Positions 17,811-26,085 of a DNA stretch of 63,581 nt are shown one piece after another. The first letter of the stretch is position 1. Each line of letters opens with the position of its first letter. Below the pieces are notes generated by a model. It searched no databases. It saw nothing but the letters and a program-made list of their open reading frames with translations, and had not been told where the DNA came from. The position numbers and the translations under genes are program-made. The stretch is from Bacteroides stercorirosoris. Its GTDB lineage: Bacteria > Bacteroidota > Bacteroidia > Bacteroidales > Bacteroidaceae. The DNA lies in NCBI RefSeq assembly GCF_900142015.1, contig NZ_FQZN01000030.1, positions 1 through 63,581 of the forward strand, in the 5' to 3' direction.

Positions 17811-18228
17811 TAATTACAAGGTCATTACCTTCGAGAACGGAATCTCCTTTACTTACGTTGATCGCAGTGATTTTACCGTCTTTGTCGGCATTGATATTGT
17901 TCTCCATCTTCATAGCCTCAAGGATAATAATCGTTTGTCCTTTCTTCACTGTATCACCTACATTGACTTTAATGTCGAGGATAACACCGGGAAGCGGAGA
18001 TTTTACACCTGATTTGCCAGTAGAAGGAGCAGCCGGTTTCACTACTGGGGTCGGAGCAGGAGCCGGAGTGGTAGGACGTGTTACCGGTTTAACAACCACT
18101 TTAGGTGCCTTTTCCATTTCTACCTTGTAGGGGGTACCGTTCACTTCTACATGAGCGATATTTTCGTCGATATCTCCAATGGTAACTTTATATGTATTAC
18201 CGTTGATTTTATATTTATATTCTTTCAT
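17803..18228 (-). CDS. Biotin carboxyl carrier subunit of methylmalonyl-CoA decarboxylase
   Basis: A 141-residue protein with a short N-terminal domain, a Pro/Ala-rich flexible linker (about residues 50-70) and a biotinyl domain containing the canonical EAMKMEN site with biotinylated Lys107. The swinging biotin carries CO2 from the carboxyltransferase (19276-20829) to the membrane subunit OadB. It lies in the operon between the OadG-like and OadB genes, overlapping the latter. Confidence 0.95.
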   Translation of the reverse strand: MKEYKYKINGNTYKVTIGDIDENIAHVEVNGTPYKVEMEKAPKVVVKPVTRPTTPAPAPTPVVKPAAPSTGKSGVKSPLPGVILDIKVNVGDTVKKGQTIIILEAMKMENNINADKDGKITAINVSKGDSVLEGNDLVIIE

Positions 18229-18250
18229 CGTTTTATCAATTTATAGGTGG

Positions 18251-19183
18251 TTACTTTTTCAGAGGAGTTTCACGCAATGTGTAAATCTTCGAACTCCATG
18301 GTGAATAGCTGCGTTTTACACGGGTGATAGTAAGAACGGTGTCTTCCACATCGTGTACATCGCTTTGCATCTCGTGCATGGCCATGGCAATAGCAGCAAA
18401 TATCTCTCCCGGAGCTTCGCCCAGTTTCTTTTCTTTGGCTTCCTGCTTGTCAGTAATACCTTTAGCCTTCATTGCATTACGCTTGCTGAGGCTTACAGAT
18501 GCTTTGCCAACAACCTTGAAAGCAATGAAAAGCAGGATCAAACCGCAAAATACTACACTCATGGCAGAAATAGACATACCGATACCATTGCTGTCATGCT
18601 CTTCGAATTTCTCCATCTTGGCATTGCTGTCGATGGTTTTGTTGTTGGTACTCGGAGTTACGTATTTCTCTGCACTACCGTCTTTAACTTCCCACTGAGA
18701 AGCAGCGTCGCTAACACGTCCGTAAGATTGATTGGTCTTCAATACTCCGGCAGGAATAGTAACTTGATCGATCAAGTTACGGCCAGAATCAAATAAGCCG
18801 ATCCAATTCTCTTTTTCTGGGTCCAGTGTGAAATTGGTATGGAATGTACCACGTCTTGGTTCTCCGTCTGCCCAGAATAATGAGTGCTGACGTGGTTTTA
18901 TCAAAGTCAAAACATCACCTTTGGGGATGAAGTAAGTGGAAGTGTCACCGGGTTGGCTGCTTGCCCTTAATAAGCATGCTGCGAGGTCGGCACTACCATA
19001 CGATCTATTGAATATTTCAATCCATGCGCTGTGCAAACCGTAGTCGTCCTGATAATTACCTTCGTTGGTAATCAGTACTTCATTCAGCAGCAGCTTATTG
19101 TTCGATCTTTTCTCTCCGCAGGAAGAGCATACACCTAACACCAGCAGCAAGGTAAAGAATATTCCGATTTTTGTTTTATTCAT
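18251..19183 (-). CDS. OadG-family subunit with N-terminal lamin-tail-like domain
   Basis: A 310-residue protein. It has a lipoprotein-type signal (MNKTKIGIFFTLLLVLGVCSSC). Residues about 28-150 resemble a lamin-tail domain (LLNEVLITN, WIEIFNRS, HTNFTLDPEKENWIGL, IDQV). One transmembrane helix at about 193-215 (SISAMSVVFCGLILLFIAFKV) is followed by a cytoplasmic tail. Normal OadG/MmdD subunits are only about 80-100 residues, essentially the helix plus tail, and assemble the pump. The gene lies between carboxyltransferase and biotin carrier, as expected for that subunit. The extra extracytoplasmic domain is unusual. The start at 19183 puts the signal first; an upstream in-frame start is less likely. 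Confidence 0.8.
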   Translation of the reverse strand: MNKTKIGIFFTLLLVLGVCSSCGEKRSNNKLLLNEVLITNEGNYQDDYGLHSAWIEIFNRSYGSADLAACLLRASSQPGDTSTYFIPKGDVLTLIKPRQHSLFWADGEPRRGTFHTNFTLDPEKENWIGLFDSGRNLIDQVTIPAGVLKTNQSYGRVSDAASQWEVKDGSAEKYVTPSTNNKTIDSNAKMEKFEEHDSNGIGMSISAMSVVFCGLILLFIAFKVVGKASVSLSKRNAMKAKGITDKQEAKEKKLGEAPGEIFAAIAMAMHEMQSDVHDVEDTVLTITRVKRSYSPWSSKIYTLRETPLKK

Positions 19184-19200
19184 ATAACTTGATTTTTTGA

Positions 19201-19268
19201 GTTGACAAGGGAACAAGGTTACAAGTTGACAAGGCAGCCTTGTATCTTGTTTCTTGTGACCTTGTCTA
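19201..19268. repeat. Intra-operon extragenic palindrome of CAAGG-type words
   Basis: Repeated ACAAGG/ACAAG words (GTTGACAAGG, GAACAAGG, TTACAAG, TTGACAAGG) face their complements (CCTTGT, CTTGT, TTCTTGT, CCTTGTC). This forms an imperfect hairpin between the carboxyltransferase stop (19276) and the OadG-like start (19183), inside the operon. It could stabilise or process the transcript. Confidence 0.6.
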
Positions 19269-19275
19269 CTGGGTT

Positions 19276-20829
19276 TTACAAAGGAATATTACCATGCTTC
19301 TTAGCCGGGTTAGTCAATTTCTTAGTCTGTAACTGTTGCAAGGCACGGATAATGCGGAAACGTGTGTTACGCGGTTCAATCACATCATCGATGTAACCAT
19401 ACTTAGCTGCATTGTAAGGATTAGCAAACAGCTTGGTATATTCAGCTTCTTTTTCTGCCAGGAATTGAGCAGGATTTTCCTGTTCCTTGGCTTCGCGGGC
19501 ATACAATACCTCAACCGCACCGGCACCACCCATTACAGCTATTTCAGCCGTAGGCCATGCATAGTTCATGTCACCGCGGAGTTGCTTACAGCTCATCACG
19601 ATGTGCGAACCGCCATAAGACTTACGCAGCGTAACTGTCACCTTAGGCACAGTAGCTTCACCGTAAGCATACAGCAACTTGGCACCGTGCAGGATTACGC
19701 CGTTGTATTCCTGGCCTGTTCCCGGAAGGAATCCCGGAACGTCTACCAATGAAACGATAGGAATGTTGAAAGCATCGCAGAAACGAACGAAACGGCCACC
19801 CTTACGGGATGCGTTGCTGTCGAGCACACCTGCCAGATACTTCGGCTGGTTGGCAACGATACCTACGGACTGTCCGTTGAAACGTGCGAAACCGATAATG
19901 ATATTCTTTGAGTAATCTTTCTGAACTTCGAGGAACTCACCATTGTCAACGATAGCAGCAATTACTTCGTACATGTCGTACGGTTTGTTCGGGCTGTCGG
20001 GAATGATTTCGTTCAGAGAATCTTCCAGGCGGTCGATAGGATCGGTGCAATCTACGTAAGGAGCTTCCTCCAGGTTGTTCTGAGGAATGTAGCTCAACAG
20101 TTTACGCAGCAAAGCCAAACCTTCTTCTTCAGTCTTGGCAGTGAAGTGAGTTACACCTGATTTAGTAGAGTGAACACTTGCGCCACCCAGATTTTCCTGA
20201 GTTACGTCTTCACCCGTTACAGTCTTAACCACCTTCGGACCGGTAAGGAACATATAAGAAGTACCTTCCATCATCAACGTGAAGTCAGTCAGTGCAGGAG
20301 AGTAAACAGCACCACCGGCACAAGGACCGAAGATACCCGAAATCTGCGGGATAACACCTGATGCCAGGATATTGCGCTGGAAGATTTCAGCATAACCTGC
20401 CAAAGCATTGATACCTTCCTGAATACGTGCGCCACCCGAGTCGTTGATGCCGATACAAGGAGCACCCATCTTCATGGCCTGGTCCATAATCTTACAGATT
20501 TTCAGAGACATCGTTTCAGACAGTGAACCTGCGGAAACCGTAAAGTCCTGTGCAAAGATATAAACCAAACGACCTTCGATAGTACCGCAACCGGTCACTA
20601 CGCCATCACCGGGGTAGTGTTTCTTTTCCATACCGAAGTTTGTACATCTGTGCTCAACGAACATGTCCATTTCCTCGAAACTACCTTCGTCGAGCAACAT
20701 GGCTATGCGCTCACGAGCTGTATATTTACCTTTCTCATGCTGTTTGGCAATCGCTTTTTCACCACCACCCATGCGTGCAGCTGTACGGCGGTCTATAAGC
20801 TCTTTAATCTTTTCAAGTTGATTACTCAT
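19276..20829 (-). CDS. mmdA: Methylmalonyl-CoA carboxyltransferase alpha subunit (MmdA; acyl-CoA carboxylase beta family)
   Basis: A 517-residue soluble carboxyltransferase that moves CO2 from (S)-methylmalonyl-CoA to the biotin carrier, releasing propionyl-CoA. Family motifs are clear: ARMGGGEKAIAKQHEKGKYTARERI, GINDSGGARIQEG, the oxyanion segment IFGPCAGGAVYSPALTDF, VDVPGFLPGTGQEYNGVI with the G-A-K-L-L-Y helix, and RKSYGGSHIVMSCKQL. It sits just after the epimerase and before the OadG-like, biotin and OadB genes. In this context it is a decarboxylase subunit rather than propionyl-CoA carboxylase. Confidence 0.95.
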   Translation of the reverse strand: MSNQLEKIKELIDRRTAARMGGGEKAIAKQHEKGKYTARERIAMLLDEGSFEEMDMFVEHRCTNFGMEKKHYPGDGVVTGCGTIEGRLVYIFAQDFTVSAGSLSETMSLKICKIMDQAMKMGAPCIGINDSGGARIQEGINALAGYAEIFQRNILASGVIPQISGIFGPCAGGAVYSPALTDFTLMMEGTSYMFLTGPKVVKTVTGEDVTQENLGGASVHSTKSGVTHFTAKTEEEGLALLRKLLSYIPQNNLEEAPYVDCTDPIDRLEDSLNEIIPDSPNKPYDMYEVIAAIVDNGEFLEVQKDYSKNIIIGFARFNGQSVGIVANQPKYLAGVLDSNASRKGGRFVRFCDAFNIPIVSLVDVPGFLPGTGQEYNGVILHGAKLLYAYGEATVPKVTVTLRKSYGGSHIVMSCKQLRGDMNYAWPTAEIAVMGGAGAVEVLYAREAKEQENPAQFLAEKEAEYTKLFANPYNAAKYGYIDDVIEPRNTRFRIIRALQQLQTKKLTNPAKKHGNIPL

Positions 20830-20873
20830 TTTATTAAATATAATGGGTTAATACTATTTGCTATTTAAATGAA

Positions 20874-21284
20874 TTATTCCGGCTTTTCGCAAAGCTCTGT
20901 CAATACACCCAAAGTTGATTTCGGATGCAGGAAAGCGATATGCAGACCTTCTGCACCTTTACGGGGAGCTTTGTCAATCAAGCGAACACCTGCGGCTTCT
21001 ACTTCAGCCAATGCGTTTGCCACACCGTCTTCGATAGCAAATGCTACGTGATGAACGCCTGCACCTTTGTTCTCAATGAATTTGGCGATAGTACTTTCGG
21101 GAGAAGTCGGTTCGAGAAGTTCGATTTTAGTGTCACCAACTTTCAGAAAAGCGGTTTTAACTTTCTGGTCTTCTACAGTTTCGATGTTGTAGCATTTCAG
21201 ACCCAATACGTTCTCGTAATACGGCAGGGCTTCTTCAATGCTCTTTACGGCAATGCCCAGATGCTCAATGTGTGAAATCTTCAT
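20874..21284 (-). CDS. mce: Methylmalonyl-CoA epimerase
   Basis: A 136-residue glyoxalase-fold metalloenzyme that interconverts (R)- and (S)-methylmalonyl-CoA. MKISHIEHLGIAVKSIEEAL carries the first metal His, IELLEPTSPESTIAKFIENKG the middle block, GVHHVAFAIEDG the second His, and a C-terminal LTEL ends with the metal Glu. It is the first gene of the five-gene propionate operon (minus strand) and supplies the S epimer to MmdA 44 bp downstream. The R epimer comes from the B12-dependent mutase, which is not in this window. Confidence 0.96.
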   Translation of the reverse strand: MKISHIEHLGIAVKSIEEALPYYENVLGLKCYNIETVEDQKVKTAFLKVGDTKIELLEPTSPESTIAKFIENKGAGVHHVAFAIEDGVANALAEVEAAGVRLIDKAPRKGAEGLHIAFLHPKSTLGVLTELCEKPE

Positions 21285-21428
21285 AACTATATTTATTAAT
21301 GTTGGTATAATGTCTTAATTAAAGGCATAAAACAGCACAAAGAAAGAGATTTCTTCCTTAATAAAGAAATTTTTCGTCAATTAATTATTGGATATTTGAA
21401 GTTTAGAAAGTTTTTTTTAGACTTCTGC

Positions 21429-23840
21429 TCAGAAGTCAAGCAGCAAGCGGACGTTGATCTGACGGGATGTCAGGTAATTGGGGACTGCAAACTGGTTATT
21501 CCGGGTATCTGTCACCCAATAATAGGAGTTGACGTTGCTGATATTTAGCAAATTGAAAATATCCACCCCCAGCCAAAGGCTGCGGATGCCGCGCGGATTT
21601 TCCCGTTCGCTGCGGTCGATGAGGCAGCGTGACATGCCTATATCCACACGTCGGTAGGGTGACGTGCGGAACACGGCGGCCTCGCGTCCGCTATGCGGAG
21701 GACCGAAGGGAAGACCTCCGGCAAGTGTACCTTTCAGGTTCATTTTCCACTTGCGGCTGCCCGGAAAATAGTCCGTAAAATAGAGTGAAAGACGGTAGCG
21801 CTGGTCGGTGGGGCGGGGGAGCCATTGTCCGTTTATTTTCTCTTCGGTCTTCATCAGAGAGAAGGTCAGCCAGGAGTCTGTTCCGGGAACGAATTCACCG
21901 AACAGTTTCATGTCGATGCCGGTGGCGTAACCTTTGGAAAGATTACGGCCGTAATAGCTGATACGCACGTTATCTATATTATAGGGAATGAGATTGCTCA
22001 ATGCTTTATAATATACTTCCAATGAGAAACGGAACGGGCGGTTCATGGCACGGAAGTTATAGTCTCCGCCTGCCACAAAGTGCAGGGAGCGTTGCGAGCG
22101 GATATCGCGGTTCAGCGACACGGTGGTTATTGCGCCTACTTGTGTGGTGTCGCGGAACTCTTTATAGAATGGCGCCTGATAATAAACACCTGCCGCTACT
22201 CTCAGGGTGAAGTTCTCGTTGAATGACGGGATGAGTGCCAGGGAGGCGCGGGGGCTGAAAATGAACTCCTTGTTCCAGTCCCAGTAACTGCCGCGTACGC
22301 CGGCCGTCAGGGTGAAAAGTCCGGCGGTGGAACGGAAACGGTAAGTGTCCTGCAGATAGAAACTGTACCTTTTACTGTCCGTCTCGTTGCGGGAACGGAG
22401 GGTGTAGAAAAGTTCGGGTCCTTCGGGTGTCTGGGGGATGGAATATCCGGCGGAGTCACGCATTTCCCATTCGCGCATCCGGTCTTTGATATGTTCACGC
22501 TTGAATTCTGCGCCCCATTGCAGGGAGTGACTTTTCAGCCGATGGTGCCCGGTGAGTGAGTAACTTTGTACCTCTGCGGTGAGGTAGTTGCGGGCATGCT
22601 CCATATAAGTGCCCACACCGATGGTTTCGGAAGTTTCATCTTCGCCGGTACTTCCGTCTGTCTGGGTTCCTCCATCCAGGGCGTTCAACCAATATTGTCC
22701 GGTAATGTCGTACGTTTCCTGTTCTTTGGTGTGGAAAGCGGAGGCTTGCAGGGTGATACTATTCTGCTCATTCAGACGATAGGTGGCATAAGCGGTGCCG
22801 AACAGGGTTCGGAATAAGTCTTTTTCCTGTCCTTCAAAAAACACCTTGAATTCCCGTACATTACTTAGTGTTCCGAAGCGGGTATAGCGGTCTTCGGGCT
22901 GAAAGTTATAGCGGTTCTCCGAGATATTGCCGATGATGCCTGCTTCCCAACGTTTGGAGGGTGTCCAGTTCAGATAGGTCTGATAGTCGATGTAGCACGG
23001 GTCATATTCTCCTTTCGTGTCCAGCGTTCCGAGCAGATATTGATTGGTTTTGTAACGGATGCCATTCGTCCATGTCAGCTTTTTGCTGGCAATGCCTACA
23101 TAGGCTGAGGCTCCCAGCAGGCTGACGGAAGCGCTGCCTTCCAGGCGTTCGGGCTTCTTGTAGGTGATGTCCAGTACGGATGACATTTTATCGCCATATT
23201 TTGCCTCATATCCTCCGGTGGAGAAACCGACGGACTGCACCATGTCGGGGTTGATAAAGCTCAATCCTTCTTGCTGTCCGGAACGGATGAGCAGCGGACG
23301 GTATATTTCGATACCATTCACATATACCATGTTTTCGTCGAAACTGCCACCGCGCACGTTATATTGCGAACTGAGTTCGTTGTTACTGCTTACCCCGGCT
23401 TGGGTGGCAATCACGGATTCTATGCTTCCACCCGAGGCATCCGGTGCCAGGCGGTTCTGTTTGGTTTCTATTTGCTGGATGGTTCCTGTTTGCCGCCGCC
23501 GTTCTGTTACGCTTACTTCGCCCAGTTCGAAGTTTATTGGGGGCAGGGTGATGTTCAGGCTAATATTTCCTTTCGGACTTACCAATTTTCGTTTCCGGGT
23601 CTGGTAGCCCAGCATAGAGAAGATGACCGTTACGCTGTCCCGGCTTTCAAACTTCAGTGAATACCGTCCTTTCAGGTTGCTGACTGTGCCAATAGCCGTT
23701 CCCTCCAATCGTATTGTCGCCAATTCAATCGGGTTTCCGTTGTCGTCTGTAATTGTTCCGCCTATCTTTACGCTGGTTTGGGCAAAGGCAGGTACGGAGG
23801 ACGCCAGTAAGATAGCTGTCAGTAACCAAAAATGCTTCAT
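21429..23840 (-). CDS. TonB-dependent outer membrane receptor with CarboxypepD-like N-terminal domain
   Basis: An 803-residue receptor with a signal peptide (MKHFWLLTAILLASSVPAFA), a carboxypeptidase-regulatory-like domain (about 24-105, IGGTITDDNGNPIELATI) and a plug domain (about 115-230, SSQYNVRGGSFDENMVYVNG). A 22-strand-type barrel ends in an aromatic-terminated last strand (INVRLLLDF). It takes up an unidentified ligand across the outer membrane using TonB energy. No SusD lipoprotein follows, so it is not a typical glycan SusCD pair; a peptide, vitamin or metal complex is equally possible. It is monocistronic and divergent from the pantothenate kinase gene. Confidence 0.92.
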   Translation of the reverse strand: MKHFWLLTAILLASSVPAFAQTSVKIGGTITDDNGNPIELATIRLEGTAIGTVSNLKGRYSLKFESRDSVTVIFSMLGYQTRKRKLVSPKGNISLNITLPPINFELGEVSVTERRRQTGTIQQIETKQNRLAPDASGGSIESVIATQAGVSSNNELSSQYNVRGGSFDENMVYVNGIEIYRPLLIRSGQQEGLSFINPDMVQSVGFSTGGYEAKYGDKMSSVLDITYKKPERLEGSASVSLLGASAYVGIASKKLTWTNGIRYKTNQYLLGTLDTKGEYDPCYIDYQTYLNWTPSKRWEAGIIGNISENRYNFQPEDRYTRFGTLSNVREFKVFFEGQEKDLFRTLFGTAYATYRLNEQNSITLQASAFHTKEQETYDITGQYWLNALDGGTQTDGSTGEDETSETIGVGTYMEHARNYLTAEVQSYSLTGHHRLKSHSLQWGAEFKREHIKDRMREWEMRDSAGYSIPQTPEGPELFYTLRSRNETDSKRYSFYLQDTYRFRSTAGLFTLTAGVRGSYWDWNKEFIFSPRASLALIPSFNENFTLRVAAGVYYQAPFYKEFRDTTQVGAITTVSLNRDIRSQRSLHFVAGGDYNFRAMNRPFRFSLEVYYKALSNLIPYNIDNVRISYYGRNLSKGYATGIDMKLFGEFVPGTDSWLTFSLMKTEEKINGQWLPRPTDQRYRLSLYFTDYFPGSRKWKMNLKGTLAGGLPFGPPHSGREAAVFRTSPYRRVDIGMSRCLIDRSERENPRGIRSLWLGVDIFNLLNISNVNSYYWVTDTRNNQFAVPNYLTSRQINVRLLLDF

Positions 23841-24198
23841 AACTTATTCTATTAACGGAGAAATTTTCCGAAACGTATGTCTGAGGATAAAAAAGAGCTT
23901 TTAATGATGAGTCTTTATTTTTTGCTGATTGATGGGTATCGTATGTCTTACCGTATCCGAAAAACAGAACAAAACAGTCTTCTCCATACCCGGTCCATAT
24001 CTGCTCCTTACCTTCCTCATACCTGCTCCACTGTTTTTATCACCGTATAGGAGCGAAGAAATTGTGGACTTGATGGGGAGCGGAAGAGTTCCTGACCAAA
24101 ATGTATTGTTCCTGTTTGCGCATACAACAAAAAATGTCTGAATATGCATCTGCAATGAAACAATTTGTACCTTTGCAGTCGGATATAATATTGAAACT
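23841..24198. other. Intergenic region between divergent TonB receptor and pantothenate kinase genes
   Basis: I see no convincing gene here. A 70-codon reading frame at 23929-24141 has no family features. The only recognisable signal is a -7-like TACCTTTG at 24168-24175 ahead of the kinase gene, without a clear -33 box. Confidence 0.5.
24168..24175 (+). promoter_or_regulatory. -7 element TACCTTTG of the type II pantothenate kinase gene
   Basis: TACCTTTG matches TAnnTTTG, 23 bp before the ATG at 24199; the -33 box is unclear. Confidence 0.5.
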
Positions 24199-25026
24199 AT
24201 GGGAATTGTAATAGGAATAGACGTTGGCGGAAGCACTACAAAGATTGTAGGAATAAACGGAGAACAGATACAGTCGCCGATGTTTATCACTGCGACTGAT
24301 CCGGTGACTTCTTTGTTCGGAGCTTTCGGTAAGTATATTTATGATAACGGTATTCAGCTTTCGGATATAGAGCAGGTGATGCTGACGGGAGTGGGCAGTG
24401 CATTTGTTGACAGTCCGTTGTACGGTTTGCCTACTGATAAGGTCGATGAGTTTATTGCGAACGGATTGGGGGCACGTCATGCCACGGATATTGACCAGCT
24501 GATTGTTGTCAGCATGGGGACGGGTACTTCTTTCGTGAGAATCAATGGGGAGAAGATAGAACACATCGGCGGAATGGCAATAGGTGGAGGCACGTTGCAG
24601 GGACTTTCCCGCTTGCTGTTGAAGATGCATGATTTCAGACAGATTGCGGCGATTGCCGAGAAGGGTGATGTTACCCGTGTGAATTTGCAGATCGGGGATA
24701 TTTGTAATCGTCCTTTGCCCGACCTTCCGGTGCATGCCACCGCTTCTTTGTTTGGAAAAGCGGATAGTAATGCTTCGCAAGAAGATATTGCAAAAGGGAT
24801 TATTTATATGGTGCTGCAAACGATAGGTGGCGCGGCGGTGCTGTCTGCTTTCAATAGCCCTATTAAAGATTTTGTATTGATTGGTAACCTGACCAAATTC
24901 CCGCAATGCCATGAAGTCTTTCCGAATATGGAAAAGATATACGGGGTTCGTTTCCATATTCCACAGTACGCGGAGTATAGGACGGCGATAGGGGCGGCGC
25001 TGGCGTATATCAGGAAGAATGCTTGA
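24199..25026 (+). CDS. Type II (PanK-like) pantothenate kinase
   Basis: A 275-residue ASKHA-fold kinase that would phosphorylate pantothenate, the first step of CoA synthesis. IGIDVGGSTTKIVGI (residues 4-18) is the phosphate-1 loop. TGVGSAF and the EFIANGLGARHAT segment match staphylococcal/eukaryotic-type PanK, VVSMGTGTSFV is phosphate-2, and IGGMAIGGGTLQGL is the adenosine region. It is not related to the type III enzyme encoded at 47139-47870, so the genome has two unrelated candidates for one step. It stands alone. Confidence 0.9.
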   Translation: MGIVIGIDVGGSTTKIVGINGEQIQSPMFITATDPVTSLFGAFGKYIYDNGIQLSDIEQVMLTGVGSAFVDSPLYGLPTDKVDEFIANGLGARHATDIDQLIVVSMGTGTSFVRINGEKIEHIGGMAIGGGTLQGLSRLLLKMHDFRQIAAIAEKGDVTRVNLQIGDICNRPLPDLPVHATASLFGKADSNASQEDIAKGIIYMVLQTIGGAAVLSAFNSPIKDFVLIGNLTKFPQCHEVFPNMEKIYGVRFHIPQYAEYRTAIGAALAYIRKNA

Positions 25027-25433
25027 TTACGAAAATAATAATCTTGTCACTGATTTCCGTGATAAATATTCTTCACTTGGGAGGAAATCAAACTTGAAGT
25101 GTTCTTTATTTTTAGAAAGTTCTTTCTGATAAAGAAAATTATTCTACATTTGCAGATGAAGTCAGGTCTGTTATAGCGATAAACGGCAAATGTGACTTTG
25201 TATTTTAAGAAAAAACGCAAGAAGCGAAAAGTTATTATCCCCCTCTTCAGAATCTGGAAAATTCGTATACCACGGGGTAATAGCAACAGTTTCTTCATGT
25301 CTATGTTCTATAATATAGGCGTGAGGGCTGTTGTCTATCTGTGGTAAAGGCATTTTCCAGAGCCTTGAAGAGATGATAGACAATAACAGTCCTCACGCTT
25401 TCTTTATATAATAATCCCGTTGATAGAGGATAG
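25027..25433. other. Intergenic region ahead of a gene remnant
   Basis: It holds no gene I can support. A -7-like TACATTTG lies at 25145-25152, about 310 bp before any reading frame with protein-like features, and the long hairpin at 25319-25398 lies between. In the remnant's frame a stop at 25431 closes any extension upstream. Confidence 0.5.
25319..25398. repeat. Long imperfect inverted repeat (about 21-24 bp arms)
   Basis: The left arm at 25319-25339 (GCGTGAGGGCTGTTGTCTAT...) matches the complement of 25375-25398 except for one substitution and a short insertion. Inside it, AAGGC at 25347-25351 pairs with GCCTT at 25362-25366. Overall this is an 80-base two-tier hairpin lying 36 bp before the start of the remnant frame. 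It could be a small mobile element remnant or an RNA structure. Confidence 0.7.
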
Positions 25434-25979
25434 ACGGAAGAAATAAAGAAAAACACGTATGACAAACAGTACTATTGCACGTTTGTTGCTGGTGGGATTA
25501 CTACTACTATTCCTGCTTGTGAGGTGCTTTCTTTTGGAGAGACGGATACTTATAAACTTATTCCTACATTTGAAACGGTCGACAAGGGGGAAAATGTATA
25601 TGCCTTGAATACTTCAGAATATAATGGCATCCCTATAGGTGGTGCGTTTGTGAAGAACTATCGTGTTGTAGAACCCTTCGAAGCTTATGTTGCCAGCAAA
25701 GAACCTGCCGCCCGCGCTCCTTTGATGTATAGCATCGGCGGCGAAGGTGGTGAAATTACCGGTTTGGAAGAAATCATGAAAAAAGAAGAAGAATCTCTGA
25801 AAGTCTACACTGTTGATAATGTACTTTACATAGACAGCGACCGCGACCGGAGTATTTCTATTTATGACGTAACAGGACGTACTGTTCAAGTGGTGGAGAT
25901 ACATGAAGGGAACAATACGATTACTGGTTTGTCAAGCGGGTTCTATTTTCTGGAAGGAAAGAAGGTGGCTATAAAATGA
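25434..25979 (+). pseudogene. 3' remnant of a surface/secreted protein gene with a T9SS-like sorting tail
   Basis: The frame opens directly after a stop at 25431 and has no ATG; the first possible start is a GTG at 25524. The protein-like stretch begins earlier (KQYYCTFVAGGITTTIPACE), so coding potential runs past any start. The last 60 residues (LYIDSDRDRSISIYDVTGRT ... LSSGFYFLEGKKVAIK) resemble the C-terminal sorting/Ig-like tail of secreted Bacteroidetes proteins. I read it as the last third of a larger cell-surface protein whose 5' part was deleted. A short protein from the GTG cannot be excluded, but no signal peptide would remain. Confidence 0.65.
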
Positions 25980-26027
25980 TATTTACTTTCAGGAGGAAAA
26001 GAAATAGGTTATCTGATTAAGTGATGT

Positions 26028-26054
26028 GGAAGGAGGGGATTATCCCTCCTTTCC
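26028..26054. terminator. Hairpin between the remnant and the DUF4143 gene
   Basis: GGAAGGAGGG (26028-26037) faces CCCTCCTTTCC (26044-26054), with one bulged base, between two convergent reading frames. Possibly a bidirectional terminator. Confidence 0.55.
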
Positions 26055-26085
26055 TGTTATATGTATGCATTGGGAAATGCTACCC

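Noticed and set aside
21420..21437. Hairpin GACTTCTG/CAGAAGTC at the end of the TonB receptor gene as a terminator
   Set aside because: It overlaps the stop codon and is followed by As, not Ts, on the coding strand.
23929..24141. A 70-codon frame in the TonB receptor/kinase intergenic region
   Set aside because: No start context, domain or conserved-looking pattern; probably chance.
24040..24957. A 305-codon frame antisense to the type II pantothenate kinase
   Set aside because: The kinase motifs lie on the plus strand; the antisense peptide is His/Arg/Ser-rich and has no recognisable domain.
25459..25605. A short ATG-started frame with a leucine-rich hydrophobic stretch overlapping the gene remnant
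   Set aside because: It is out of frame with the protein-like remnant and its composition comes from reading the CTA/TTG-rich stretch in another frame.
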